DNA from: CAVSNH01 sp963729275
Lineage (GTDB): Bacteria; Actinomycetota; Acidimicrobiia; Acidimicrobiales; RAAP-2
Direction: 5' to 3'
NCBI GenBank assembly: GCA_963729275.1
Contig: CAVSNH010000013.1
Location: 1,116,001 to 1,180,000 of the forward strand
DNA: 64,000 bases
Below the pieces are notes generated by a model. That model saw only the letters and a program-made list of their open reading frames with translations, was not told the DNA's origin and searched no databases. How positions within the stretch are numbered: position 1 is the first letter of the stretch; each line of letters begins with the position of its first letter. Below are positions 9,212-17,793 of this stretch, piece after piece. Made by a program: the position numbers and the translations under genes.

Positions 9212-10474
9212 ATTGAAGCCGGCCTGGTTGGCCCCGACGTTCACAACCGCAGATCCGACGGACCAGCAGGCGTCGCCTCGGGCGCACGTAATGGCGGTCA
9301 GAAAGGCGAGCGCGGTCACACTGGGCGACGGTTGGATCGACCAGATGCTGCCGTTCCACTCGTCGATCAATGGGTTGGCAACGGTGTTCCCACCACCCCC
9401 GATATTCCCACTCGATCCGGACGCCCAACACTGATCGGCGGAAAGGCAGGTGACCGATGACAGGATGCCGTTTCCTGTCGGCGCCGCCGGCGTCGGGACA
9501 ACTGACCACGTCGACCCATCCCACTGCTGCATCAACGGCCCGCTCTGGCTCCCAGTGTCACCCGTCGTGGCGCCGGCTGCCCAGCAGTCGTCAGCGCTCA
9601 CGCACATGACGCTCGAAACCCAGCCGCCATCGGGCGGCGAGGCGGCGAAGCTCGGGACGAGCGTCCAACTGGCCCCGTCCCAATGTTCGATGATCCCCTG
9701 GTCTCCGACTGCGCCCGGGAAGATGGGTAGGAAGTTGGGATTCTCCTGATTGGGGCCGGCGGCGCCCACCGCCCAGCAATTGTCGGCAGCCACGCAGGTG
9801 ACGCCATTGAGCTGTTCGTCCGTCTGCCCGGTCGGCGCGGTGGGAACCATGGTCCAGGTGGTTCCGTCCCAGTGGAGGGCGATGCTGCCGAGGCCGGTGC
9901 CGGCGGCGTCGGTCGTGTCACCGACCGCCCAGCAGTCGGAGGCGGAGACACAACTCACGCTCTGCAGGACTGCCCCGGCCGCGCCGACCACGTCTGGCGT
10001 CGACACCACTGACCAGCTGGACCCGTCCCAGTTCTCGGCCAATGGCCCGGCCGGATTGCCTGTCGCTCCCAACAAAGCTCCGACCGACCAGCAGTCGGAG
10101 CTGGTCACACAGGTGACACTGAAGAACGCGCTGCCACTACCCGCCGTGGTCGGTGTGGCCACGAACGACCAGCTGCTGCCATCCCATTCCTGAACGATGG
10201 GGCTGGCGCCATTGCCTTGCGGCGGGAGGTCGGCGCCCACGGCCCAGCATTCCTGGGCGTTGGCACAGGTGGTGCCGAGAAGGATGTCGTCGCCGCCATC
10301 ATTGGTGCTCGGGCTGTTCACGAGGTTCCATCCACCGGCGGGGGCGGCGCGGCCACTGGTCAACGGCAGGGCTATGGCCGCAGCCACGACGACGAGGCTT
10401 ACGACAGCTCCGCTCACCACCGTGCGCCGTAGGAAGCGCGGCCTGTGCCAGTTCGGTAAAGAGACGGATCTCAT
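8420..10474 (-). CDS. Secreted two-domain repeat protein, paralogue B
   Basis: Middle member of the tandem triplet, 684 residues from the ATG at 10474, which places a basic stretch directly before the hydrophobic export segment. A TTG at 10540 would add 22 residues. It has the same layout as paralogue A: seven Cys-x5-Cys-Trp repeats (CANAQECW, CVTSSDCW and so on) then six GYWEVAADGG repeats. The N-terminal half is only moderately similar to A (roughly 60% by eye), while the C-terminal 263 residues are almost identical. The gap to gene A is 28 bp, consistent with one transcript. Function unknown. Confidence 0.85.
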   Translation of the reverse strand: MRSVSLPNWHRPRFLRRTVVSGAVVSLVVVAAAIALPLTSGRAAPAGGWNLVNSPSTNDGGDDILLGTTCANAQECWAVGADLPPQGNGASPIVQEWDGSSWSFVATPTTAGSGSAFFSVTCVTSSDCWSVGALLGATGNPAGPLAENWDGSSWSVVSTPDVVGAAGAVLQSVSCVSASDCWAVGDTTDAAGTGLGSIALHWDGTTWTMVPTAPTGQTDEQLNGVTCVAADNCWAVGAAGPNQENPNFLPIFPGAVGDQGIIEHWDGASWTLVPSFAASPPDGGWVSSVMCVSADDCWAAGATTGDTGSQSGPLMQQWDGSTWSVVPTPAAPTGNGILSSVTCLSADQCWASGSSGNIGGGGNTVANPLIDEWNGSIWSIQPSPSVTALAFLTAITCARGDACWSVGSAVVNVGANQAGFNPLVEQMVLPPDGTQGFVAASSDGGVYSFGAFPFLGSMGGTHLARPVVGIAATPDDGGYWEVAADGGIFSFGDADYFGSMGGQALNAPVVGMARTPDGQGYWEVAADGGIFSFGDADFFGSMGGTHLNRPIVGMVAAPDGRGYWEVASDGGIFAFGSAAFYGSMGGASLGKPIVGMVATPNGRGYWEVAADGGVFAFGNATFEGSVPGQGIRTTVPVVGMTATPSGGGYWLVGADGSTYTYGDAIFLGSLAGIRLAAPVVGASS

Positions 10475-10624
10475 GACAGATGCTTGTCTCGGGGCGGACA
10501 GCGGATGGTGGATGGTGGCCCCAAGCGCGAGCCGGGACAAAGGGGTCCGCGACCACCGGCCCCGCGGCCGGAAAGAACGGGCGATACCAGCGAGTCGCTC
10601 TGATGGTGGGTCACCGACCGGGCC

Positions 10625-11416
10625 TCAGGACGAGGCGCCGACCACCGGAGCCGCCAGTCGGATCCCGGCCAGCGATCCGAGGAAGATGGCGTCCCCGTAG
10701 GTGTAGGTCGACCCGTCGGCGCCGACGAGCCAGTAGCCGCCGCCGCTCGGGGTGGCGGTCATGCCCACGACGGGCACCGTGGTCCGGATCCCCTGGCCCG
10801 GCACCGACCCCTCGAAGGTGGCGTTCCCGAAGGCGAAGACCCCACCGTCGGCCGCCACCTCCCAGTAGCCCCGGCCGTTGGGCGTGGCCACCATGCCCAC
10901 GATGGGCTTGCCCAGCGAGGCACCGCCCATCGAGCCGTAGAAGGCGGCGCTCCCGAAGGCGAAGATGCCGCCGTCGGAGGCCACCTCCCAATAGCCCCGG
11001 CCGTCGGGGGCGGCCACCATGCCCACGATGGGCCTGTTGAGGTGGGTGCCGCCCATCGAGCCGAAGAAGTCGGCGTCCCCGAAGGAGAAGATGCCGCCGT
11101 CGGCCGCCACCTCCCAGTAGCCCTGGCCGTCGGGGGTCCTCGCCATGCCCACCACCGGGGCGTTCAAGGCTTGGCCGCCCATCGACCCGAAGTAGCTGGC
11201 GTCCCCGAAGGAGAAGATGCCGCCGTCGGCCGCCACCTCCCAGTAGCCGCCGTCGTCCGGGGTGGCGGCGATCCCGACGACGGGTCGGGCCAGGTGGGTG
11301 CCACCCATGGAGCCGAGGAAGGGGAACGCTCCGAAGCTGTAGACCCCGCCGTCGGACGAGGCGGCCACGAAGCCTTGGGTGCCATCCGGTGGGAGCACCA
11401 TCTGTTCGACCAGGGG
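10625..11416. repeat. Homogenised block, copy C
   Basis: Third copy, two base differences from copy A over 792 bp. Its 3' flank is unrelated to that of A and B, so the exchange tract here ends at or near the stop codon. Confidence 0.95.
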
Positions 11417-12706
11417 ATTGAAGCCGGCCTGGTTGGCCCCGAGGCTCACGACCGCCGATCCCACGGACCAGCAGGCGTCGCCCCGCACACAGGCGACCGA
11501 GGACAGGAGACCGAGACCGATCGCGTTCGGCGAAGGCTCGATCGACCAGGCACTCCCGTTCCACGCCTCGACAATCGGGACCGGGTTGTAGCTCTGCCCG
11601 CTTCCCGGCGTCCCGGTCGAGCCGACGGCCCAGCACTGCTGCGAGCTCAGACAGGTCAGCGACGAAAGGATTCCCTGGACGCCGGGCATGGGCGGCGTGG
11701 ACACCACCGACCAAGAGGATCCGTTCCACCGTTGCATCAGGCTGCTACTCGGCAGGCCGTTGTCGTCGGTGATCGAACCCGACGCCCAGCAGTCGTCGGC
11801 CGACACACAGGTGAGGGCGGCGACGTAGCCGCCGTTGGGTGACGCCGCCACATAGCTCGGCACCAACGTCCACGACGCTCCGTCCCAGTGCTCGATGACG
11901 CTCTGGTCGCCGGGGACCGTCGGAAAGATGAAGAAGACGGAGTCCGACGGCTGTTGCGGACCGGTGGTGCCCGCTGTCCAGCAGTCCGAGGGGGAGACGC
12001 ACGTCACCGCGTTGAGCTGCGTGAAGGGCTGGCCGGTGGGCGCCGCCGTCACCACCGACCATGCCGTTCCGTCCCATTGCTCGATGAGCGGGTCCAACGG
12101 GTCGCCGGCGGCGTCGGTCGTGTACCCCGCCGCCCAGCAGTCCGAGCTCGAGAGGCAGCTCACGCTGCGGAGATAGCCACCACCCGCTCCCGCCGGAGTC
12201 GGGGCTGCGACCACGGTCCAGGTGCTTCCGTCCCATTGTTCGGCCAGCGGGGCCACGTCGCCCATGTCGATCGGATTGGTGGCGCCCACCGACCAACAAT
12301 CGGAGCTCGTCACACAGGTGACCGCGGTCAGAGCCGCGCCCTGGGTCGGGAGGGCAGGGGTGCTCACCAGTGACCAGCTCTGGCCGTCCCACTGCTCGAC
12401 CAGGGGGTTCACGACGAGCCCGTTTTTGTTCAGCAGATCAAAGCCCACGGACCAGCAGTCCTGGGCATCGGGACAAGCCGTGCCGAGCACGATGTCGTAG
12501 CCGCCGTCGCCGGTGTTCGGAGCGCTCACCACGTTCCATCCGCTCGCCGACGCCGCGTGGGAGGTGGCGAGCGGCACGGTGATGGCCACGGTGACGGCCA
12601 CGGCGATGGCCAGCACCGTGGCGGCCACGGGCGTCCGCCGTAACCACGCCGCCCGTCGTTCCCGGACTGAAGGACGGGCCGGTGGCATGCCACCTGATCG
12701 TCCCAC
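10625..12706 (-). CDS. Secreted two-domain repeat protein, paralogue C
   Basis: First gene of the triplet in the direction of transcription, 693 residues from a GTG at 12706; an in-frame ATG at 12688 is an alternative. A twin-arginine-free signal/anchor segment (about residues 28-48, Ala/Val-rich) is followed by seven Cys-x5-Cys-Trp repeats (CPDAQDCW to CVRGDACW) and six 42-residue GYWEVAADGG repeats from residue 431 on. It is slightly closer to B than to A just before the shared block. Extracellular location and propeller folds are inferred; no catalytic motif is visible. Confidence 0.85.
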   Translation of the reverse strand: MGRSGGMPPARPSVRERRAAWLRRTPVAATVLAIAVAVTVAITVPLATSHAASASGWNVVSAPNTGDGGYDIVLGTACPDAQDCWSVGFDLLNKNGLVVNPLVEQWDGQSWSLVSTPALPTQGAALTAVTCVTSSDCWSVGATNPIDMGDVAPLAEQWDGSTWTVVAAPTPAGAGGGYLRSVSCLSSSDCWAAGYTTDAAGDPLDPLIEQWDGTAWSVVTAAPTGQPFTQLNAVTCVSPSDCWTAGTTGPQQPSDSVFFIFPTVPGDQSVIEHWDGASWTLVPSYVAASPNGGYVAALTCVSADDCWASGSITDDNGLPSSSLMQRWNGSSWSVVSTPPMPGVQGILSSLTCLSSQQCWAVGSTGTPGSGQSYNPVPIVEAWNGSAWSIEPSPNAIGLGLLSSVACVRGDACWSVGSAVVSLGANQAGFNPLVEQMVLPPDGTQGFVAASSDGGVYSFGAFPFLGSMGGTHLARPVVGIAATPDDGGYWEVAADGGIFSFGDASYFGSMGGQALNAPVVGMARTPDGQGYWEVAADGGIFSFGDADFFGSMGGTHLNRPIVGMVAAPDGRGYWEVASDGGIFAFGSAAFYGSMGGASLGKPIVGMVATPNGRGYWEVAADGGVFAFGNATFEGSVPGQGIRTTVPVVGMTATPSGGGYWLVGADGSTYTYGDAIFLGSLAGIRLAAPVVGASS

Positions 12707-13035
12707 CGACGGGCGCAGAAGTGGTGGAAAGCGGCGAGGTACCTATTGCCCTGACCTGGCGGTGGACCTGGCGAGGGGTCAACCGTCGTCAAGGGTTCGG
12801 TCAACCGCATCCCAGCTGGCGGCCGGATCGAGACCCGCCGCGAGGCCATGGGCCACGCCAACACTTTTCTGCTCTGTTCTGCTCTGTTCTGCCGCCGCGG
12901 CCGACCCCTTCATGGACACGGCCGAAGGAGCGAACCTATGGTCAGCGCGGTTGCCACATTGTTGGCGCGAAATGTGCTCCAGGCCGACAAAGCCCGGCGG
13001 TCCCGACAGATGCCTACGAGGGGAGCAAGGAATCC
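12707..13035. other. Divergent intergenic region before the sulfatase
   Basis: 329 bp between the divergently oriented paralogue C and the sulfatase. It contains an exact 10-bp direct duplication (gctctgttct at 12871-12880 and 12881-12890). I saw no convincing gene, riboswitch or clear -35/-10 pair. A ribosome-binding stretch (caaggaat) precedes the sulfatase ATG. Confidence 0.6.
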
Positions 13036-15300
13036 ATGACGACGTACGAGGCCTTCGAGGGCACTATCGGGCGCACGGTGGCCGAGTCGACACCTTGGTG
13101 GTCGACGCCCGCCCATCCTGACGACGGCGCGCCGAATGTCGTCCTCATCCTGCTCGACGACACCGGTTTCTCACACTTCGGTTGTTTCGGCTCGGACTTG
13201 GTCACGCCGCACATCGATGCGCTGGCTGCCCGCGGCCTGCGCTACACGAACTTCCACGTGACGCCGCTGTGCTCCCCCACTCGTGCCGCCCTGCTCACCG
13301 GCCGCAATCACCACACCGTGGGTATGCGCTCGCTCTCCAACTTCGACAGTGGTTACCCGCACATGCGCGGATATGTGACGAACCACGCGGCCACCGTGGC
13401 CGAAGTCCTTCATGGTCGGGGCTATGCCACCTTCGCAGTGGGCAAGTGGCATCTCTGCCGCATGGAGGATGCATCGGCCGCCGGTCCGTACGACCAGTGG
13501 CCATGTCAACGCGGTTTCGACCGCTACTACGGCTTCCTCGAAGGTGAGACCGACCAGTTCCACCCTGAGCTCGTCTACGACAACCACTCGATCGAGCCGC
13601 CGGGCACACCCGAGGACGGCTATCACCTGAGCGAGGACCTGGTCGACCACGCCATCGGCTTCATCCACGACACGAAGTCGATCCGGCCCGACCGGCCGTT
13701 CTTCACCTACCTCGCATTTGGTGCCATGCACGCCCCCCATCAGGCGCCGGCCTCCTACCTCGAGCGCTACCGCGGCCGGTTCGACGACGGCTGGGACGCG
13801 GCCCGAGACCGGTGGTTCGCCCGACAGCGGGAGCTCGGCTTGCTCCCCGCCGACACCCGTCTTGCCCCGCGCAACCCCGGGGTCGAGCCCTGGGAGGGCC
13901 TCCCCGAGAACCAACGGCGCCTGGCGGCCCGGCTACAGGAGGCGTTCGCCGCCTTCCTCGAGCACACCGACGCGCAGATCGGTCGACTAGTCGCCGCGCT
14001 CGAGACGCTCGGGGAGATGGACAACACCCTCGTCCTGCTCCTGTCCGACAACGGGGCCAGCCAGGAGGGCGGCCCATTCGGCGTTCTCCACGAGATGAAG
14101 TACTTCAACTTCCTGGTCGAGAGCCCCGACGACGCCGTGGCCCGCCTCGACGACATCGGCGGGCCCCACAGCCACGCCAACTACCCGTGGGGATGGGCCC
14201 AGGCCGGCAACACCCCGTTCAAGTGGTACAAGCAGAACACCCACGAGGGTGGTGTCCACGTCCCCCTCATCGTGGCCTGGCCCGGGCACATCGACGACGC
14301 CGGCGGTCGCCGCGACCAGTTCCACTACGTGACCGACATCGTCCCCACCATCTTCGACTGTCTGGACATCGAGCTTCCCGGTACGTACCGGGGCTACGAC
14401 CAGATCCCGCTGGCCGGCACCTCGCTGCGCTATTCGTTCGACGATGCCGCCGCCCCCGATGCCCGGCATGTGCAGTACTTCGAGATGATGGGTCACCGGG
14501 CCCTCTACGCCGACGGCTGGAAGGCGGTCACGAGGCACACCCCCGGGGCCCCCTTCGACGACGACGACTGGGAGCTGTACCACCTGACCGAGGACCGGTC
14601 CGAGTGCGTCAACCTGGCCGGCGAACGGCCGGAGCTGCTGGCCGAGCTCGTCGATCGATGGTGGCAGGAGGCCGAGAAGTACGGCGTCCTTCCTCTCGAC
14701 GACCGCACCATCGAGCTGTTCATGACTCGCTACCGCGACGGTTCGCCCCATCCCCACGATCGGCGCTACCACTACTTCCCGCCCATGTCGCCCATGCCCG
14801 CCCAGGTGGCCCCGGCTCTCGGAGGCCGCGGCTGGAACCTGTCGGCTTCCGTCGACCGGCCCAAGGGTGCCGGCGGGGTTCTCTACGCCACCGGCACCGA
14901 GAACAGCGGCGTCAGCGTCTTCGTGGACGACGACCGGCTGCAGCTCGATTACAACTGCTTCGGCGACCACCATCTCGTCACCTCCACGCGAGCCGTGCCG
15001 GTTGGCCTATCAACCGTCGGCATTCGCTTCCGGCGGATGGGCAAGCGGGCCGAGGCCACACTGGTCGTGGACGGCGAGGACTCGGGAACGATGGAGGTTC
15101 CCTTCGCCATGACCATGATCTCGAGCGTTGGTCCAAGTGTCGGTTACGACCACGGTTCGGCCGTCAGTGACCGCTACCGCGGGCCGTTCCCGTTCGAGGG
15201 CACGCTCGAGCGCCTGGACATCGAGGTGCTGTCAGCCACGGCGGCCGACCGGCGCAACGGCGGCGCGGCCGACGGGCGCTCGGCCATGGCCCGCCAGTAG
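13036..15300 (+). CDS. Formylglycine-dependent arylsulfatase family protein
   Basis: A 754-residue sulfatase that would hydrolyse a sulfate ester. The metal-binding start VVLILLDDTGFSHFG (35-49) and the signature CSPTRAALLTGRN (79-91), with Cys79 to be converted to formylglycine, are intact. GKWH and HAPHQAP and the later LLLSDNGAS segment supply further active-site residues. A ~110-residue C-terminal beta-rich domain follows, as in long actinobacterial AtsD-like sulfatases. There is no signal peptide, so it is probably cytoplasmic. Reading could extend upstream to 12682, but the ATG at 13036 has the ribosome-binding site and the family start. A formylglycine-generating enzyme is not encoded nearby. 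Confidence 0.9.
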   Translation: MTTYEAFEGTIGRTVAESTPWWSTPAHPDDGAPNVVLILLDDTGFSHFGCFGSDLVTPHIDALAARGLRYTNFHVTPLCSPTRAALLTGRNHHTVGMRSLSNFDSGYPHMRGYVTNHAATVAEVLHGRGYATFAVGKWHLCRMEDASAAGPYDQWPCQRGFDRYYGFLEGETDQFHPELVYDNHSIEPPGTPEDGYHLSEDLVDHAIGFIHDTKSIRPDRPFFTYLAFGAMHAPHQAPASYLERYRGRFDDGWDAARDRWFARQRELGLLPADTRLAPRNPGVEPWEGLPENQRRLAARLQEAFAAFLEHTDAQIGRLVAALETLGEMDNTLVLLLSDNGASQEGGPFGVLHEMKYFNFLVESPDDAVARLDDIGGPHSHANYPWGWAQAGNTPFKWYKQNTHEGGVHVPLIVAWPGHIDDAGGRRDQFHYVTDIVPTIFDCLDIELPGTYRGYDQIPLAGTSLRYSFDDAAAPDARHVQYFEMMGHRALYADGWKAVTRHTPGAPFDDDDWELYHLTEDRSECVNLAGERPELLAELVDRWWQEAEKYGVLPLDDRTIELFMTRYRDGSPHPHDRRYHYFPPMSPMPAQVAPALGGRGWNLSASVDRPKGAGGVLYATGTENSGVSVFVDDDRLQLDYNCFGDHHLVTSTRAVPVGLSTVGIRFRRMGKRAEATLVVDGEDSGTMEVPFAMTMISSVGPSVGYDHGSAVSDRYRGPFPFEGTLERLDIEVLSATAADRRNGGAADGRSAMARQ

Positions 15301-15378
15301 GGAACCGACACTCGGAACCATCCATCCAGGACTGGGCGTCTCGCCGCCGGAGCGCGGAGACGAGAAGGTGCGAATGGG

Positions 15379-16005
15379 TCAGCAGCCGCCTGGCTGGCCG
15401 CCGTCCCACTCCGAGAGCGGCGCGCAATGCCACTCCCATCCCTCTTGCCGGGCCCAGTCGGCGGTCGCGACGCGTCCGTTGGCCCAGAGCAGAGCCGTCC
15501 AGGGATCGTCCGGCCGGTCATCGGCATGCCAGGGGAACAGCCGGAGCAGCACGCGCTCGGCCAGGTCGCCATCCGGAGCGAACGGCAGCCCCAGGCCGCG
15601 GGCGGCGTCGTCGCCGTGAACGAGCACCTCGTCACAGGCCATCGCCGCGAACCCCTCGGGGTCGGCGGCGCCCGCCGGGTGAAAGCCACGGGTCGTGGGC
15701 GGAGCGGCGTCGACCGACGCAGCGCAGACCGCGGCCGCGGTCTGAAGGGTGTTCAGAAGGCTGCCGTTCTCTGCATCGGGTCGGACAGTGACCTCGTAGG
15801 CAGCGTCATCGGTCGGGCCTTCCCACAGATCGACGGCGTACCACAGGAGCGCCGAGGCGGCGTGGCCTACCACCGAGGCGACGGTGAAGTCGAGTCCCGG
15901 GACGGGCACTGACCAGTCGCGGTCGGCTGCCGGACGGAGCAAGTCCGTCACCGAGGCAGCGGCGGTGAGAACGTCCTCCCCGCCACACGTGATGGTGCTC
16001 GTCAT
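15379..16005 (-). CDS. Mycothiol-dependent maleylpyruvate isomerase-like (DinB-fold) protein
   Basis: A 208-residue protein of the actinobacterial DinB/maleylpyruvate-isomerase N-terminal family (TIGR03086-like). The diagnostic segment CDEVLVHGDDAARGLGLPF is at about residues 136-154, and an early hydrophobic helix (SVVGHAASALLWYAVDLW) matches the metal-binding helical bundle. Some members use mycothiol. Its ATG overlaps the stop codon of the upstream dehydrogenase by 4 bp, so the two are one operon and probably one pathway. The substrate is unknown. Confidence 0.7.
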   Translation of the reverse strand: MTSTITCGGEDVLTAAASVTDLLRPAADRDWSVPVPGLDFTVASVVGHAASALLWYAVDLWEGPTDDAAYEVTVRPDAENGSLLNTLQTAAAVCAASVDAAPPTTRGFHPAGAADPEGFAAMACDEVLVHGDDAARGLGLPFAPDGDLAERVLLRLFPWHADDRPDDPWTALLWANGRVATADWARQEGWEWHCAPLSEWDGGQPGGC

Positions 16006-16856
16006 GCAGTGAACCGGGCCGATGCCCCGGCGTCCACGTCGATCACCGACCCCGTGATGTACCGGGCGGCGTCGGAGGCCAGGAATACCACCGCGGCGGT
16101 CACATCCTCGGGCTCGACCCAGGGAACGGGTTGGGCGTGCAGCGAGGCCATCGGCCCGGCCACGTCCTCGCGCGTCGGGTGCTCGAGGTCCGGGCGCATC
16201 ATCCGGTACAGGGTCTCGTTGTGGATCATGTCGGTGGACACATTCCCGGGGGCGACGGCGTTCACCGTCACACCGAAGCCGGCCAGCTCGAGGGCGACCG
16301 CCTTGGTGAGCCCGATGACACCCCACTTCGAAGCCACGTAGGCGGGGGCGCCGGGATTGGCCGAACGGCCCATCATCGACGAGATGGTGATGATCCGGCC
16401 GTAGCGTTGGCGCCGCATGTGGGGGGCTGCCGCCCGAATGGCGTTGAACACCCCGGTCAGGTTGACGTCGATGGTCTCCGACCAATCGGTGGCGGACATC
16501 AGGGTGACCGAGCCCACGGCGGCGACGCCGGCGTTGGCCACCAGCACGTCGACCGAGCCGAGGTCTTCGTGCACCCTGTCGACGAAGGACGTCAGCGCGT
16601 CCAGGTCGCGGACGTCGACCACCGCCGACCGACACCGCCGGCCCAAGGCGGTGACCTGTTCGACGGTCTCGGCCAGATCGCTCTCGGCGGCCATGGGATA
16701 GCCGACAGAGGGGATGTCGCGGCAGACGTCGCAGACGGCGATGTCCGCACCCAGCCGGGCGAGCTCGACGGCGTGGCTCCGGCCCTGGCCGCGGGCGCCG
16801 CCGGTGATCACCGCCACCTTTCCGGCGAACGCTCGGGCTGAATCCGACTCGGCCAT
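16002..16856 (-). CDS. Mycofactocin-type SDR oxidoreductase
   Basis: A 284-residue short-chain dehydrogenase. It has the cofactor motif TGGARGQG at residues 18-25, NAG at about 109-111, a catalytic Ser (SS in ITISS) and the YVASK Tyr-Lys pair. The GQGRSHAVELARLGADIAVCDVC opening and the long loop before DLAETVEQV are typical of the mycofactocin-coupled SDR group (TIGR03971), in which NAD stays bound and electrons pass to mycofactocin. Mycofactocin biosynthesis genes are not in the window. It is coupled by a 4-bp overlap to the DinB-like gene. The alcohol or aldehyde it handles cannot be read off. Confidence 0.85.
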   Translation of the reverse strand: MAESDSARAFAGKVAVITGGARGQGRSHAVELARLGADIAVCDVCRDIPSVGYPMAAESDLAETVEQVTALGRRCRSAVVDVRDLDALTSFVDRVHEDLGSVDVLVANAGVAAVGSVTLMSATDWSETIDVNLTGVFNAIRAAAPHMRRQRYGRIITISSMMGRSANPGAPAYVASKWGVIGLTKAVALELAGFGVTVNAVAPGNVSTDMIHNETLYRMMRPDLEHPTREDVAGPMASLHAQPVPWVEPEDVTAAVVFLASDAARYITGSVIDVDAGASARFTA

Positions 16857-17014
16857 GGGACCTCCCCCGCTCGTCCGCTAGCTCCCCGCGGTTCCGTTGT
16901 CCGGCTGTCCCGGACGGCCGGCCGATCCTAAGCGGCGACTCGGCGCCCACGCCGAAAGCCGCACGCCGGTTGACCGACCCGTCCACACCTCCGTCTCTGG
17001 CCGGCGCCGGCGCG

Positions 17015-17767
17015 CTATCGGGCGCGGCCCCAGGCGCGCAGGACCTCGCGATAGCGCTTGTCCCAACGGTCGTAGGCCCGGCGCAGTGCTGCGCCCGGCC
17101 AGGCGTGCGGCAGAAGCTCTGCGGGCAGGAGCGGGTCGGCCTGCAGATGGCGGAGGACCGAGGCCGACAACTCGAAGCCGGGGGCGAGATCGTCGGGCCC
17201 GGTGGTGGGCGAACCGGCCAGTCCCATTTGCAGCTGTTCGGCCCGGGCGGCCCACCCATCGAGGTCCCACAACTCGCCGGCCAGCCGCCTCGGGTCACCG
17301 GCTGGTTCGGCGACGAACACCTCGAGGTCCGGGTCATCGGCCGGGTCTGGTCGCAGCTCCAGGTTGTCCGGTCGCAGCCAGACTCCCTCTCGGCGCTCGG
17401 CCAGGCGGGCCTGGGCCAGGCGGTCGCGGCGAGCGGCCCGCTCCTCGGCCGAGCGGCCGGCAACCCGAACCACGGCCATCGCCCAGGGCCCGCTCCAGGA
17501 ACGGGCCCGGCCCGTGCGGCTCTCGGTCTGGCGCATCTGGCGGTCCAGGAGGTGCCCGGCCAGGCGGTAGTTGCCCGAGCCGTCGGTCGACGCCTCCCCG
17601 GCGGCCACCATCCGGCTGAGGGCCACCCGGGCCCGGTTCTCGCCGACCCCGAACAGGGAGGCCATGTGCACCAGGTGAGCCACGGGCAGCTCCGGCGGGT
17701 CCTCCCCGAGCAGGGTGCTGGCCAGGACCGACCGGGCGGTGAAGCCTCTATTACCGTCTTGATTCAC
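17015..17767 (-). CDS. PaaX-family transcriptional regulator
   Basis: A 250-residue regulator starting with GTG. It has an N-terminal winged helix (FTARSVLASTLLGEDPPELPVAHLVHMASLFGVGENRARVALSRM in two helices), a central ferredoxin-like part beginning WSGPWAMAVV, and a C-terminal domain with WDLDGWAARAEQLQ, all in the order of PaaX proteins. It is divergent from a fatty-acid desaturase, 26 bp away, and the shared gap contains an inverted repeat. I infer that it controls the desaturase and itself. Phenylacetate genes, the classical PaaX targets, are absent here. Confidence 0.85.
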   Translation of the reverse strand: MNQDGNRGFTARSVLASTLLGEDPPELPVAHLVHMASLFGVGENRARVALSRMVAAGEASTDGSGNYRLAGHLLDRQMRQTESRTGRARSWSGPWAMAVVRVAGRSAEERAARRDRLAQARLAERREGVWLRPDNLELRPDPADDPDLEVFVAEPAGDPRRLAGELWDLDGWAARAEQLQMGLAGSPTTGPDDLAPGFELSASVLRHLQADPLLPAELLPHAWPGAALRRAYDRWDKRYREVLRAWGRAR

Positions 17768-17778
17768 CTGTGAGATTT

Positions 17779-17791
17779 CCGTAATATACGG
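17779..17791. promoter_or_regulatory. Overlapping divergent promoter core and candidate PaaX operator
   Basis: CCGTA-ata-TACGG is a 13-bp inverted repeat in the 26-bp gap between the paaX-like GTG and the desaturase ATG. The AT-rich centre can serve as a -10 element in both directions (TAATAT rightward, TATATT leftward). If so, the desaturase transcript would begin at or very near its ATG and be leaderless. This is inferred from spacing. Confidence 0.55.
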
Positions 17792-17793
17792 GC

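Noticed and set aside
6705..11842. Long plus-strand open frames of Gly/His/Val-rich peptides over the three paralogues
   Set aside because: They mirror the repeated minus-strand coding sequence, recur in each homogenised block, and have no family features; high GC keeps the opposite strand open.
12682..13035. N-terminal extension of the sulfatase
   Set aside because: The extra 118 codons are Arg/Pro-rich and lack a signal peptide, while the ATG at 13036 has a ribosome-binding site and the family start.
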